Source of the DNA: JAJPHC01 sp035255945
GTDB taxonomy: Bacteria; Acidobacteriota; Thermoanaerobaculia; Gp7-AA8
DNA: 27,860 nt
NCBI GenBank assembly: GCA_035255945.1
Contig: DATEZA010000343.1
Location: forward strand, 1 to 27,860
Reading direction: 5' to 3'
Shown: piece by piece, positions 8,638-15,997 of the stretch
Position numbering within the stretch: position 1 is the first letter of the stretch
Layout: each line of letters starts with the position of its first letter
Program-made: the position numbers and the translations under genes
The notes under the pieces: model-generated
Seen by the model: only the letters and a program-made list of their open reading frames with translations
Told to the model about the DNA's origin: nothing
Database searches by the model: none

Positions 8638-9606
8638 ATGCGCCACGTCTGCTTCGTGCTTGTCGTTCTCGCTCTCTCCCCGCTCGCTCTTGCGTGGAAT
8701 GCCACCGGTCACAAGACCGTCGCGGCGATCGCGTGGGACAACATGACGCCGAAGGCGCAGGAGCGCGCCGTCGCGGAGCTGCTGGAGTCGCAGGCGGGCG
8801 ATTGTCTGCACGAGATGTTTCCGACCGACAGCCGTCCGCTGAAAGAGCGGCAGCGCGAGTTCTTCATCATGGCGGCGACGTGGCCCGATGTCGTCCGTCC
8901 GAAAATCAATCAGCAGACCAAGAAGCCGGACGACAAACGGCCGTGCATCCAGTTCCATCAGCCCGACTGGCATTTTCTCGATCATTACTGGACCGGCGTG
9001 TCGGGCGGCACCGGCAGCGACGCGCCGAAAGACGATCCGGCGATCCCGATCAAATTGCCGAATGAGGTCGGCCAGATGGAGCTGCTGCAGCCGGTCGTCG
9101 CGGGGACGTGTCCGTCGCATCTGCAGGCGCTCTATCTCGCCTGGATCGAGCATCTGGTCGGCGACACGCATCAGCCGCTGCACAATGCGGGACGGGTAAC
9201 GAGCGAGCCGAACGAACAGACCGGCGATCAGGGCGGGAATCTTTTTCTGCTCAAGAAGGAGAAGCCGACCGATCCGTCGAACCTGCACAGTCTATGGGAC
9301 AACATCATCGACGAATCGGTCCCGCGTAATACGAATGAGAGCGATCTCGCGTATGTGACGCGCGTCAGCCACAAGATCGAGCAGGACCACCCGAAAAATT
9401 CGGTTGGCGACCTGAAGCCGGGGAAATTCGAGGAATGGTCGAAGGAAGGTTTCGAGACGGCGAAGAAAATCGCCTACCCCGCGACGCTGCAGCGCAATCA
9501 AACCGCGAGCGCGACGTATATGGCCACGGTGTTCGATACCTGCGAGCTGGCGCTGGCGAAAGGCGGCTACCGGCTGGCGAATCTGTTCAATGCAATGTTC
9601 CCGTGA
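8638..9606 (+). CDS. S1/P1-type zinc nuclease, secreted
   Basis: A 322-residue zinc-dependent nuclease that would cut single-stranded DNA/RNA outside the cytoplasm. After a signal peptide (residues 1-19, ending ALA) the mature protein should begin at Trp20, which in this family uses its own N-terminal amine as a zinc ligand. Other expected ligands are visible with family spacing: His25, Asp84 (WPD), His112 (WHF), then His172, Asp176 and His182 in HLVGDTHQPLH, and His217 and Asp221 in LHSLWD. All nine P1 ligand positions therefore appear to be present. AGGAGG at 8620-8625 lies 12 bases before the ATG. The stop overlaps a GTG that could start the next small gene (GTGA, 9603-9606). Confidence 0.93.
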   Translation: MRHVCFVLVVLALSPLALAWNATGHKTVAAIAWDNMTPKAQERAVAELLESQAGDCLHEMFPTDSRPLKERQREFFIMAATWPDVVRPKINQQTKKPDDKRPCIQFHQPDWHFLDHYWTGVSGGTGSDAPKDDPAIPIKLPNEVGQMELLQPVVAGTCPSHLQALYLAWIEHLVGDTHQPLHNAGRVTSEPNEQTGDQGGNLFLLKKEKPTDPSNLHSLWDNIIDESVPRNTNESDLAYVTRVSHKIEQDHPKNSVGDLKPGKFEEWSKEGFETAKKIAYPATLQRNQTASATYMATVFDTCELALAKGGYRLANLFNAMFP

Positions 9607-9866
9607 TCAATGATGTGCAGATGCAGATCCACTGGATCATCCTGCCCGCCGCAGCGGTCATCGCAACGGCGGCATCCATAATCGTCGCGCGATACGCCGG
9701 CCCGCCGGTGAGAACCGCCGTCCGCAGGCTGTTTCTGCTGTTCCTCAACATCACGCCTGGAGGCATCGGAATATGGCGCCGGGAGTTTTCGACACGGGAG
9801 ACGGCCGCCGCTACGTGGCTTTTCGTATTCGTGCTCGTTCTGCTTGTGTTCGTGCTCGTTTCGTAA
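9603..9866 (+). CDS. Small hydrophobic membrane protein
   Basis: An 87-residue frame starting at a GTG that overlaps the nuclease stop (GTGA); ATG at 9621 would give 81 residues. Two hydrophobic segments are visible: IHWIILPAAAVIATAASIIV near the start and WLFVFVLVLLVFVLV at the very C terminus. A basic middle section (RTAVRR, WRREF) lies between them. The overlap suggests translational coupling to the secreted nuclease. I do not recognise the family and no enzyme motif is present. The membrane-segment layout supports a real protein, but the case rests mainly on context. Confidence 0.5.
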   Translation: MINDVQMQIHWIILPAAAVIATAASIIVARYAGPPVRTAVRRLFLLFLNITPGGIGIWRREFSTRETAAATWLFVFVLVLLVFVLVS

Positions 9867-9957
9867 AGAACAGCACCACAGCAATATCAGCAGCAGTGAC
9901 TTGCGTTCCCCGATTTTCCGCCCGAATATGAGTGGGTAATCGGGAGCGTATCGAACA

Positions 9958-10344
9958 ATGGCTTCTCGTCCGTGGCAACCCTCGAGACCCACTGTAATCC
10001 TCATGGGGATCGGCGCGGTCTGGCCGGTGATCTATTTCTTCCTGTTCATCGGATTCATGTTCTTCATGTTTGCATCGATGAGCACCGGTCATGCGAATCA
10101 GCCCTTCAATGGCTTCTGGCTGATTTTCCCCATCCACCTGCTCACGATGATCCTGATGTTCGTCGTAATCGCTATGTATGTGATCCATGCATTTCGCACG
10201 GACCGAATTCCTGAGGACCGGCGTGTATTGTGGGTCATCGTGCTGCTGTTCGGAGGCCTGATCGCAGCACCGATTTACTGGTACCTGTATCTGTGGCGGC
10301 CCGCTACTTATGCTCCAGCTGGTGGAGCGGAATACCGGCCGTAA
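9958..10344 (+). CDS. PLDc_N-like small integral membrane protein
   Basis: A 128-residue protein with at least three membrane segments: about residues 12-40 (ILMGIGAVWPVIYFFLFIGF), 50-80 (FWLIFPIHLLTMILMFVVIA) and 93-117 (LWVIVLLFGGLIAAPIYWYL). The last segment, with WVIVLLFGGLIAAPIYWY followed by a basic end, resembles the short 'phospholipase D nuclease N-terminal' (PLDc_N) membrane domain, which is often found alone and has no known activity. GGGAG lies about 11 bases before the ATG. Its last 41 bases overlap, tail to tail, the end of the Cache-type gene on the other strand. Confidence 0.7.
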   Translation: MASRPWQPSRPTVILMGIGAVWPVIYFFLFIGFMFFMFASMSTGHANQPFNGFWLIFPIHLLTMILMFVVIAMYVIHAFRTDRIPEDRRVLWVIVLLFGGLIAAPIYWYLYLWRPATYAPAGGAEYRP

Positions 10345-10858
10345 TGACGCCGATCGCGCGGCCGCCGTCCGTCACCGGCACGGAGATCTGCGCGAGATTG
10401 GTCTTGCTGCTTTCGTCCAGCCGGGGACGATCGATGAATGTCGCGCCCTTGCCGTTATTGAAGGCGCGCGTCCATTTCTCCTCGTCGCCCTGCCAGTAAT
10501 CGCTCGTCCGCGCATTGGAGCAGACGAGCGCCCCCTGATCGTCCATGACCATCATTTCGCCGAATCCGGAGGCTGTCGCGATCTGCCGGAGGTGTTCCGC
10601 GCACCGTCCTGTAGTCACAGTGTGGACGAGTTGTTCGTCCTTGTCGTCGATCCACAATTTGTCCAGCCGCTGAATCTCCGCGAGCGGCGTTTTTTTCGCG
10701 TTCTGGCTCTTGATCGCATCGATCAGGATCTTGTCCGAGGCGAGTGCGCGTACCTGTTCGGCATGTCCGGCGAGATCGCGCTGCATGCTTTCGGCCGATT
10801 GTCCGAAAAAACCTGCAATTACGAGCCATGTGGCGATGAGCAATGTCATTAACGTCAT
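10304..10858 (-). CDS. Cache-type extracytoplasmic sensor protein
   Basis: A 184-residue protein with an N-terminal signal anchor (residues 1-18, MTLMTLLIATWLVIAGFFG), a helical stretch, and then a Cache/PDC-like fold (about 75-184). The fold is suggested by SGFGEMMVMDDQGALVCSN, the DYW and TRAF motifs, and a final strand AQISVPVTDGGRAIGVITAG, which is characteristic of Cache sensors. No kinase, cyclase or chemotaxis output domain is attached. It starts six bases after the kinase-fusion stop, so the two are probably one transcript; it may sense a small molecule and act with the soluble kinase, although a physical link is only inferred. Its end overlaps the convergent membrane-protein gene by 41 bases. 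Confidence 0.75.
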   Translation of the reverse strand: MTLMTLLIATWLVIAGFFGQSAESMQRDLAGHAEQVRALASDKILIDAIKSQNAKKTPLAEIQRLDKLWIDDKDEQLVHTVTTGRCAEHLRQIATASGFGEMMVMDDQGALVCSNARTSDYWQGDEEKWTRAFNNGKGATFIDRPRLDESSKTNLAQISVPVTDGGRAIGVITAGIPLHQLEHK

Positions 10859-10864
10859 TTCCTC

Positions 10865-13042
10865 TTACGGCATCGTATGCCCATCGTCACATACGCGGTA
10901 GAGCCGCCATTCATCGAGCTCGCCGTCTTCCTCGAACGCGATGCCGGAGCCCGCGACGAGATCGCGCACGGTGCGCGACACGAGCACTTCGCCCGCATTC
11001 GCGCGTGATGCGATCGCGGCGCCGGTCTCGAGCGGCGGTCCGCCAAAGGAGTCGCCGACGAGATCGCATTCGCCTGTGTGCACGCCCGCGGCCGCGCCGT
11101 CGATCAATTTGCAGATCGCGCTTGCACAGCGCACCGCGCGCGCGGGTCCGTCGAATGCGGCCTGCAGCGTGTTCGCGTCGAGTTCGATGAGGCGTCCGCG
11201 GAACCAGGCGAGCTCGCGGTCAATGGAGGCAGAGGCAAGCTGAGAACTTGCCCTGCACTGCACGTGCAAGATCGTCGCGAGCACGCGATCGGGTGCGGAG
11301 TGCTGGCGCACGCCGGTGAGGAATTCCTCGACTTCATCGACGATCGCATCCTGATCGCCGACGAACGGCAGATGGTCATTGCCCGGCAGCTCGACGTACT
11401 TCGCCTTCGGAATGCGCGACGCGACATAGCGGCCCTCTTCCACTTTCAGACAGAGGTCGCCGCTGCGATGGATGATCAGCGACGGCACGCGGATCGTCGG
11501 CAGCACGTGCCGCACATCGATCTCCGCGTTCATGCGCGTGAGCGCGACCGCGGCGCCGGGACTCGCGCCCATCCGCAGATACTTCGCCCACCATTCGCGA
11601 AACGCCGGATCGTTCGCCTTCGACGGCGCGCGCTCGTTGAGCCCGACCGGTCCGCCCCACTCGCGCTGCATCAGCTCGAAGAACGCCTCGCGCTGCTCGG
11701 CCGTCGGTCCCCACGGATAGTCATCGGAGCGGATCCGTTTCGCGTACGTGCCGATCATCACCAGCGCCGACGTCCGCTCCGGATACGTCGCCGCGAAGAG
11801 GCTGCACATCGGGCCGCCCTCGGAAATCCCGCAGAGTGCCGCGCGCGGCGAGCCGACCGCCTCCATCACCGCGCGCACATCGTCCATGCGCTGCTCGAGT
11901 GTCGGCAGCTGATGCAGCGGGACGCGGTCGGAGAGGCCGGTGCCGCGTTTGTCGATGAGGATCAGCCGCGAGAACGACGCGAGCCGGCGCAGGAATCGCG
12001 CGAACGACGGCTCCTGCCAGAAGTATTCGAGATGGGTGATCCAGCCCATGACGAAGACGAGATCGAGCGGGCCGCTGCCGACGACCTGGTACGCGATGTT
12101 GACGTCGCCGCTGCGCGCGTAAAGCGTTTGGGGCGTCTCGAAAGTCGCGGGGCGGAGCTCGCCGGTCGCGGGAATCCGTCCGTTGATGGTGCGCGGCGGC
12201 GGAGTGGAATCGAGCAGCGATCGCAACGTCAGCGCGACGTCGTGCGCCGATTGATAGCGCGCCGACGGGTCTTTGGCGAGGCAATGCATCACGAGTTGAT
12301 CGAGCTCCGCCGGCACGTTGGCCAATGTTTTCGGACGTTCGCCGAGGATTGCGGCGAGGCCTTCGATCGGAGTGTTGCGGGCGAAGGCGCGCTCGCCGTC
12401 GAGCATTTCGTACAGCACACAACCGAACGAAAACAGATCGCTCGGCGCCTCGGCGTTCTCCCCTTTGATCTGCTCCGGCGACATGTAGCCGGGCGTCCCG
12501 ACGAGCTCACCGGGCGAAGTCTCCTGGCGCAATGTGTCGGCGTCATCGCCGCGCCACGCGAACGGCGCGGAGGTGCGCGCGAGTCCGAAGTCGAGCACTT
12601 TCACGCGGCCGTCGCGGCCGATGAAGATGTTCTCCGGCTTGAGGTCGCGATGGATGATGCCCCGGCCGTGCGCGGCGGAAAGCGCGTCGACGACATCGAT
12701 GGCGATCTCGCACGCGCGGCGCCAGGTCAGGCGCGTGCGCTGCAGGAGTGCGCGCAGCGTCTCGCCTTCGAGCAGCTCGGTGACGGCGAACGTGATGCCA
12801 TCGTTCGCGCCGAAGTCGAAGATGGAGACGATGTTCGGATGCGACAGCGCGGCGACCGCTTTCGCTTCGCGCTCGAAGCGCACGATCGCGGCCTGATCGT
12901 TGGACAGCTCTTCGGAAAGGATCTTGATCGCGACATCGCGATCGAGCCGCGAATCGCGCGCGCGGTAGACGCGCCCCATGCCGCCTTTCCCGATGACGGA
13001 GAGAATCTCGTACGGACCGAGCCGCGCGCCGGGTTCGAGCAT
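10865..13042 (-). CDS. Ser/Thr protein kinase fused to an alpha/beta hydrolase and a degenerate cyclase domain
   Basis: A 725-residue three-part protein without membrane segments. Residues 11-275 form a PknB-type kinase: glycine loop GKGGMGRVY, Lys40 (VAIK), HRDLKPEN (131-138) and DFG (151-153), all intact. Residues 305-580 form an alpha/beta hydrolase with nucleophile Ser407 (GISEGG), likely Asp529 (HRSGDL) and His557 (GNDHLPF). Residues 585-720 resemble a class III adenylate/guanylate cyclase end (FDGPARAVRCA, VHTGECDLVGD, GEVLVSRTVRDLVAGSG). The metal-binding Asp regions expected before these read LHVQCRASS and LDANTLQAAF, so this part is probably catalytically dead. Hydrolase-cyclase fusions are known; the added kinase is less usual. 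The Cache protein follows six bases later. The first 27 codons are duplicated upstream (13195-13275). I chose the ATG at 13042 because the kinase fold begins directly. Confidence 0.9.
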   Translation of the reverse strand: MLEPGARLGPYEILSVIGKGGMGRVYRARDSRLDRDVAIKILSEELSNDQAAIVRFEREAKAVAALSHPNIVSIFDFGANDGITFAVTELLEGETLRALLQRTRLTWRRACEIAIDVVDALSAAHGRGIIHRDLKPENIFIGRDGRVKVLDFGLARTSAPFAWRGDDADTLRQETSPGELVGTPGYMSPEQIKGENAEAPSDLFSFGCVLYEMLDGERAFARNTPIEGLAAILGERPKTLANVPAELDQLVMHCLAKDPSARYQSAHDVALTLRSLLDSTPPPRTINGRIPATGELRPATFETPQTLYARSGDVNIAYQVVGSGPLDLVFVMGWITHLEYFWQEPSFARFLRRLASFSRLILIDKRGTGLSDRVPLHQLPTLEQRMDDVRAVMEAVGSPRAALCGISEGGPMCSLFAATYPERTSALVMIGTYAKRIRSDDYPWGPTAEQREAFFELMQREWGGPVGLNERAPSKANDPAFREWWAKYLRMGASPGAAVALTRMNAEIDVRHVLPTIRVPSLIIHRSGDLCLKVEEGRYVASRIPKAKYVELPGNDHLPFVGDQDAIVDEVEEFLTGVRQHSAPDRVLATILHVQCRASSQLASASIDRELAWFRGRLIELDANTLQAAFDGPARAVRCASAICKLIDGAAAGVHTGECDLVGDSFGGPPLETGAAIASRANAGEVLVSRTVRDLVAGSGIAFEEDGELDEWRLYRVCDDGHTMP

Positions 13043-13056
13043 GGGAGGGTTCGATG

Positions 13057-13062
13057 ATCATA
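13057..13062 (-). promoter_or_regulatory. Possible -10 box of the kinase gene
   Basis: TATGAT on the minus strand lies 14 bases before the kinase ATG and immediately downstream of REP copy A, whose right part would occupy the -35 area. The same hexamer occurs at 13290-13295 before the duplicated gene fragment. No clear -35 is seen, so this is a tentative call based on the hexamer and its spacing. Confidence 0.3.
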
Positions 13063-13072
13063 CGCCGGAGGT

Positions 13073-13152
13073 GGAGCGCGGGCGTCCCGCCCGACGACCA
13101 AGTGTCGCCGGCCGGGACGGCCGGCGACTGCGGGCGAGGACGCCCGCGCTCC
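13073..13152. repeat. REP-like palindrome, copy A
   Basis: An 80-base imperfect palindrome with perfect 15-base outer arms (GGAGCGCGGGCGTCC and its complement). Inside are CGCCCG/CGGGCG and a strong inner hairpin with arms GTCGCCGGCC/GGCCGGCGAC. It sits directly upstream of the kinase 5' region. The same family occurs at 13306-13407, 24171-24257 and 24341-24423. No transposase or RAYT-type gene is present in the window. Confidence 0.85.
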
Positions 13153-13194
13153 AAACATCAATTGCACGTGAAGACGTGATCGCTCGGGTCGTAA

Positions 13195-13275
13195 TCGGTA
13201 AACGCGTCCCATGCCGCCTTTCCCGATGACGGAGAGGATCTCGTACGGACCGAGCCGCGCGCCGGGTTCGAGCAT
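13195..13275 (-). pseudogene. Duplicated 5' fragment (27 codons) of the kinase gene
   Basis: This repeats the first 27 codons of the kinase fusion (MLEPGARLGPY through GMGRVYR), together with the 30 bases before its ATG, at an offset of 233 bases. The encoded residues are identical. I count four base differences, all at third positions: Ile13 ATT/ATC, Gly23 GGG/GGA, Val25 GTC/GTT and Arg27 CGC/CGA. After Arg27 the sequence turns into an unrelated 42-base spacer (13153-13194) and then REP copy A. The fragment cannot encode a kinase, but it keeps a start codon and a TATGAT box, so it could still be transcribed. It looks like the leftover start of an older or alternative allele. Confidence 0.85.
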
Positions 13276-13305
13276 GGGAGGGTTCGATGATCATACGCCG
13301 GAGGT

Positions 13306-13407
13306 GGAGCGCGGGCGTCCCGCCCGCAGTCGGCGGGCGTCCCGCCCGACGACCAAGTGTCGCCGGCCGGGACGGCCGGCGACTGCGGGCGAGGACGCCC
13401 GCGCTCC
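13306..13407. repeat. REP-like palindrome, copy B
   Basis: The same family as copy A with the same 15-base outer arms and the same inner hairpin, plus a 22-base partial duplication of its left part (a second GGCGGGCGTCCCGCCCG near 13332-13348). It lies upstream of the truncated kinase fragment, just as copy A lies upstream of the intact gene, so the unit REP plus 5' untranslated region plus kinase start is present twice in direct orientation. Confidence 0.85.
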
Positions 13408-13436
13408 GCGAACCGCCGTCGGATTTTCGGTTCGCG
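13407..13436 (-). terminator. Hairpin after the HEAT-ankyrin gene
   Basis: A perfect 9-base stem (CGCGAACCG/CGGTTCGCG) with a 12-base loop lies about 75 bases after the minus-strand stop at 13511. It has no clear T-run beyond it, so a role as terminator is only suggested by position. The rest of 13437-13510 holds nothing I can identify. Confidence 0.35.
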
Positions 13437-13510
13437 TGATGCGTCCTTTCATCGCGCCGTTGATTGACGATCCACGTCGTGCGCGGCGGCGCACTCGCGC
13501 AGCACGCGTT

Positions 13511-15292
13511 TCATTTCTTCGGCGCGGATGCCTTGTCGAGCAGTGCCAGCACCTTCGCGTTTCCCTTGTACGCCTCGCGATATTGCTTCGCCTTCTCCGC
13601 CGGCAATCGATAACCGGCCGCGACCAGCGCCGCGGCTCCCTCGGTCGCGTCCCACATCCCGAACTCGAATGCGGTCACGCCCTGCTTGTTCTTCGCGCTC
13701 ATGTCCGCGCCCGCCTTGAGCAGCATCTTCACCGTTTCGGCGTCGCATTTCTGCGCGGCTTCCATGAGCGCGGTGTTGCCGCGATCGTCGGCGAGCTTCG
13801 GATCGGCACCGCGCGCGAGGAGCATGCGCACGATCGTCTTCGCATCGGCCTCGCACTGAGGCCCGATCGCCGCGCGCAGCGCCGGATCGCCGAACGAATT
13901 CGCGAAGCGGACATTCGGCGAGATGCCGGCATCGAGCAGGTTCTTCACCTGCTCGACATCCGACTGCGTCAACGCACGGAACAACGAATCCTCGGAGAGC
14001 TCGAGCTTGTGCTCGCGCAGATACGCGAGTGCGTGCTCGCGCGCATCGGGATCGCCGGTCCGCAACTGCACGACCGCCTTCGATCCGCCGCGATATTCGG
14101 ACTTGAACGAATCGAGTGCCGCCTGCGCGTCCTTGCGAACGTCGGCATCCGCATCGCTGGCGAGCGGACGGATCGCATCCGCTGCGGACGCCGCATCTTT
14201 GCCGCGATTGCGCAGCGCCAGCAGCGCGGCCCAGCGCACGTCCTGCGTGTCTTTCTGTTCGACCGCGATCTGCGCGAGCAGCGGCACGACGACCGCGTTG
14301 TCGAGCTGCAGCTGATTGATCGCCCGCACCGCGTTGCGACGCACTTCATGCGACGCGTCCTTGTCCGCGGCGGCGGTGAGCACCGGCAGCGCGTTTTTCG
14401 CCGCCGCGACTTTCAGCGGCGTATCGATCGCGAACTGCGCGTTGGCCATCTCCCCCGCCGCCTCGGCCGCACGCGCGCGCACATCGGCATCGCTGTCCGA
14501 GGCGAGCGCCTGCAGGACGCCGGGCAGTCCTTCGAGCGCGAGTCCGCCCGCGTACTGCAGCGCGAAGACCGCCTGCATCCGCACGCTCGCATCGGGATCG
14601 GTGCAGAGCCGCGACACCGGCACGGCCCACATCTTCACGTCGCCCGCGCGCGCTTTCTGTTTGCCGAGGAGATCGACGGCGGTGCTGCGGACATGCGGAT
14701 CGGAGTGCTCGAGCTGGCCGATGAGCGTTTCGATCCAGTTCGGCGGCGGCGGATTGAAATCGCCGAGCGCTTCGAGGATCGGCTGCGCGGACTGCGGCGA
14801 CTTCGTCAGCTCCGACAGGAGCGGCGCGATGATCGCGCGGTCATGCGTCGAGGCGAGCTTGCGCACCGCTTTGCGCGCGATGCCGTAGTTCTTTCCTTTG
14901 GGCGCTTCGCGGCGGAGGTAGTCGAGGATCGGAGGCGTGAGCTGATCGACGGGATCGATGCCGATCAACGCACGCGCGGCGAGGAACCGGTCGGACTGGT
15001 CGCCGTCGTGCAGCACGCGGCGCAGCGGATCGGCGAGCTCGCGCTCCGGCACATCCATCGCGATCAGCGCGCCGGCCGCGTGCACGACCACCGAGGGCTC
15101 GGAATCGTTGAGCGCATCGCGGAGCGCGGGAATCGCGGCGGGCTTGGCGATGGCCGCGACATCCCACAGCAATCGCGCCGCTTCGATGCGCTCGTGCACG
15201 TCGTGGCTCTTGAGCTGCTTCGTCAGCCGCTCCACCATCTTCGTCTGATCGGAGTTCGCAAAGAAAAGCGAAAGCAGCACCAATGCAAGCAT
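13511..15292 (-). CDS. Secreted HEAT-repeat and ankyrin-repeat protein
   Basis: A 593-residue repeat protein. A leader (MLALVLLSLFFANS) suggests export. About residues 20-410 are alpha-helical HEAT/PBS-lyase-like repeats, seen as recurring units such as PAAIPALRDALNDSEPSVVV, DPHVRSTAVDLLG, DADVRARAAEAAGEMA and DVRWAALLALRNRG. About residues 430-570 are ankyrin repeats (QVKNLLDAGISPNVRF, TIVRMLLARGADPKLADDRG, ETVKMLLKAGADMSAKNKQG). Both are protein-binding scaffolds with no catalytic site. The open frame continues upstream to 15721, but that part is antisense to the methyltransferase gene; ATG at 15292 is chosen because it begins the leader. Only 21 bases separate it from the divergent methyltransferase start. 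The partner is unknown. Confidence 0.88.
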   Translation of the reverse strand: MLALVLLSLFFANSDQTKMVERLTKQLKSHDVHERIEAARLLWDVAAIAKPAAIPALRDALNDSEPSVVVHAAGALIAMDVPERELADPLRRVLHDGDQSDRFLAARALIGIDPVDQLTPPILDYLRREAPKGKNYGIARKAVRKLASTHDRAIIAPLLSELTKSPQSAQPILEALGDFNPPPPNWIETLIGQLEHSDPHVRSTAVDLLGKQKARAGDVKMWAVPVSRLCTDPDASVRMQAVFALQYAGGLALEGLPGVLQALASDSDADVRARAAEAAGEMANAQFAIDTPLKVAAAKNALPVLTAAADKDASHEVRRNAVRAINQLQLDNAVVVPLLAQIAVEQKDTQDVRWAALLALRNRGKDAASAADAIRPLASDADADVRKDAQAALDSFKSEYRGGSKAVVQLRTGDPDAREHALAYLREHKLELSEDSLFRALTQSDVEQVKNLLDAGISPNVRFANSFGDPALRAAIGPQCEADAKTIVRMLLARGADPKLADDRGNTALMEAAQKCDAETVKMLLKAGADMSAKNKQGVTAFEFGMWDATEGAAALVAAGYRLPAEKAKQYREAYKGNAKVLALLDKASAPKK

Positions 15293-15313
15293 GAGATTAG
15301 GATGCGCTGAACG

Positions 15314-15997
15314 ATGGCCATCCCGCAATACGACACGACGAAGAATCTCGACGCGCGCATCGCGCTGCATCAGCGTTTCAGCACGAACGCGTACGGCTTT
15401 CAGCGATGGGTGTTCGACCGGCTGCAGCTCGCCGGCGGGCAGCGCGTGCTGGAAGCCGGATGCGGAACGCGCAGCCTCTGGATCGAGAACGAAGAGCGGA
15501 TGCCGAAGCTGCGATTGATGCTCACCGATGCGTCGATCGCGATGCGGCCGCACCTCGTTTGCGCGCTGCCCGAGCTGCCGTTCGCGAGCGGCGCGTTCGA
15601 CGTCGCGATCGCGAATCACATGCTGTATCACGTCGACGATCGCGAACGGGCGCTGCGCGAGATCAAGCGCGTGCTGCGCCGCGGCGGGTTGTTCTTCGCG
15701 GCGACGAATGGGCGCGATCACATGCGGGAGGTCAAGGAGCTGGTGCCCGAGTCAGCCGCGGTGTCGGCGGGATTCACGCTGGAGAACGGCGGCGAGCAGG
15801 TCGAGCGGGTGTTTCCGAACGTGCAACGCGAGGATTATGTCGACGCGCTGCATGTGACCGAGGCGGAGCCGCTGATCGCGTACATTGCCTCGATCACGAA
15901 GCGCGATTACCGCGCGTACATCGAGTCCCGCATCGCGCGCGACGGCGCGGTGCACATCACGAAATCGACGGGAGCATTTTTCGCACGGAACGAGTGA
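15314..15997 (+). CDS. Class I SAM-dependent methyltransferase
   Basis: A 227-residue methyltransferase of the Methyltransf_11/25 type. Motif I is VLEAGCGTRSLW (residues 45-56), which binds the SAM methionine and ribose. LMLTDAS after strand 2 carries the acidic residue expected to hold the ribose hydroxyls. FDVAIANHMLYHVDD is motif IV/post-IV, and LRRGGLFFAATNG matches the usual LKPGG strand. The third glycine of motif I is replaced (CGTRS), a mild departure. The substrate is unknown. It is divergent from the HEAT-ankyrin gene with a 21-base gap holding an AGGA about 11 bases before the ATG. Its last 41 bases overlap, tail to tail, the nucleotidyltransferase-fold gene. Confidence 0.88.
   Translation: MAIPQYDTTKNLDARIALHQRFSTNAYGFQRWVFDRLQLAGGQRVLEAGCGTRSLWIENEERMPKLRLMLTDASIAMRPHLVCALPELPFASGAFDVAIANHMLYHVDDRERALREIKRVLRRGGLFFAATNGRDHMREVKELVPESAAVSAGFTLENGGEQVERVFPNVQREDYVDALHVTEAEPLIAYIASITKRDYRAYIESRIARDGAVHITKSTGAFFARNE

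Noticed and set aside
11078..13057. A 659-codon open frame on the plus strand
   Set aside because: It is antisense to the kinase fusion, which shows intact kinase and hydrolase motifs.
13211..15310. A 699-codon open frame on the plus strand starting in the duplicated region
   Set aside because: It runs antisense to the HEAT-ankyrin gene and through REP copy B; the protein is low-complexity Arg-rich.
15293..15721. N-terminal extension of the HEAT-ankyrin frame
   Set aside because: This part is antisense to the methyltransferase gene, and the hydrophobic leader begins only at the ATG at 15292.
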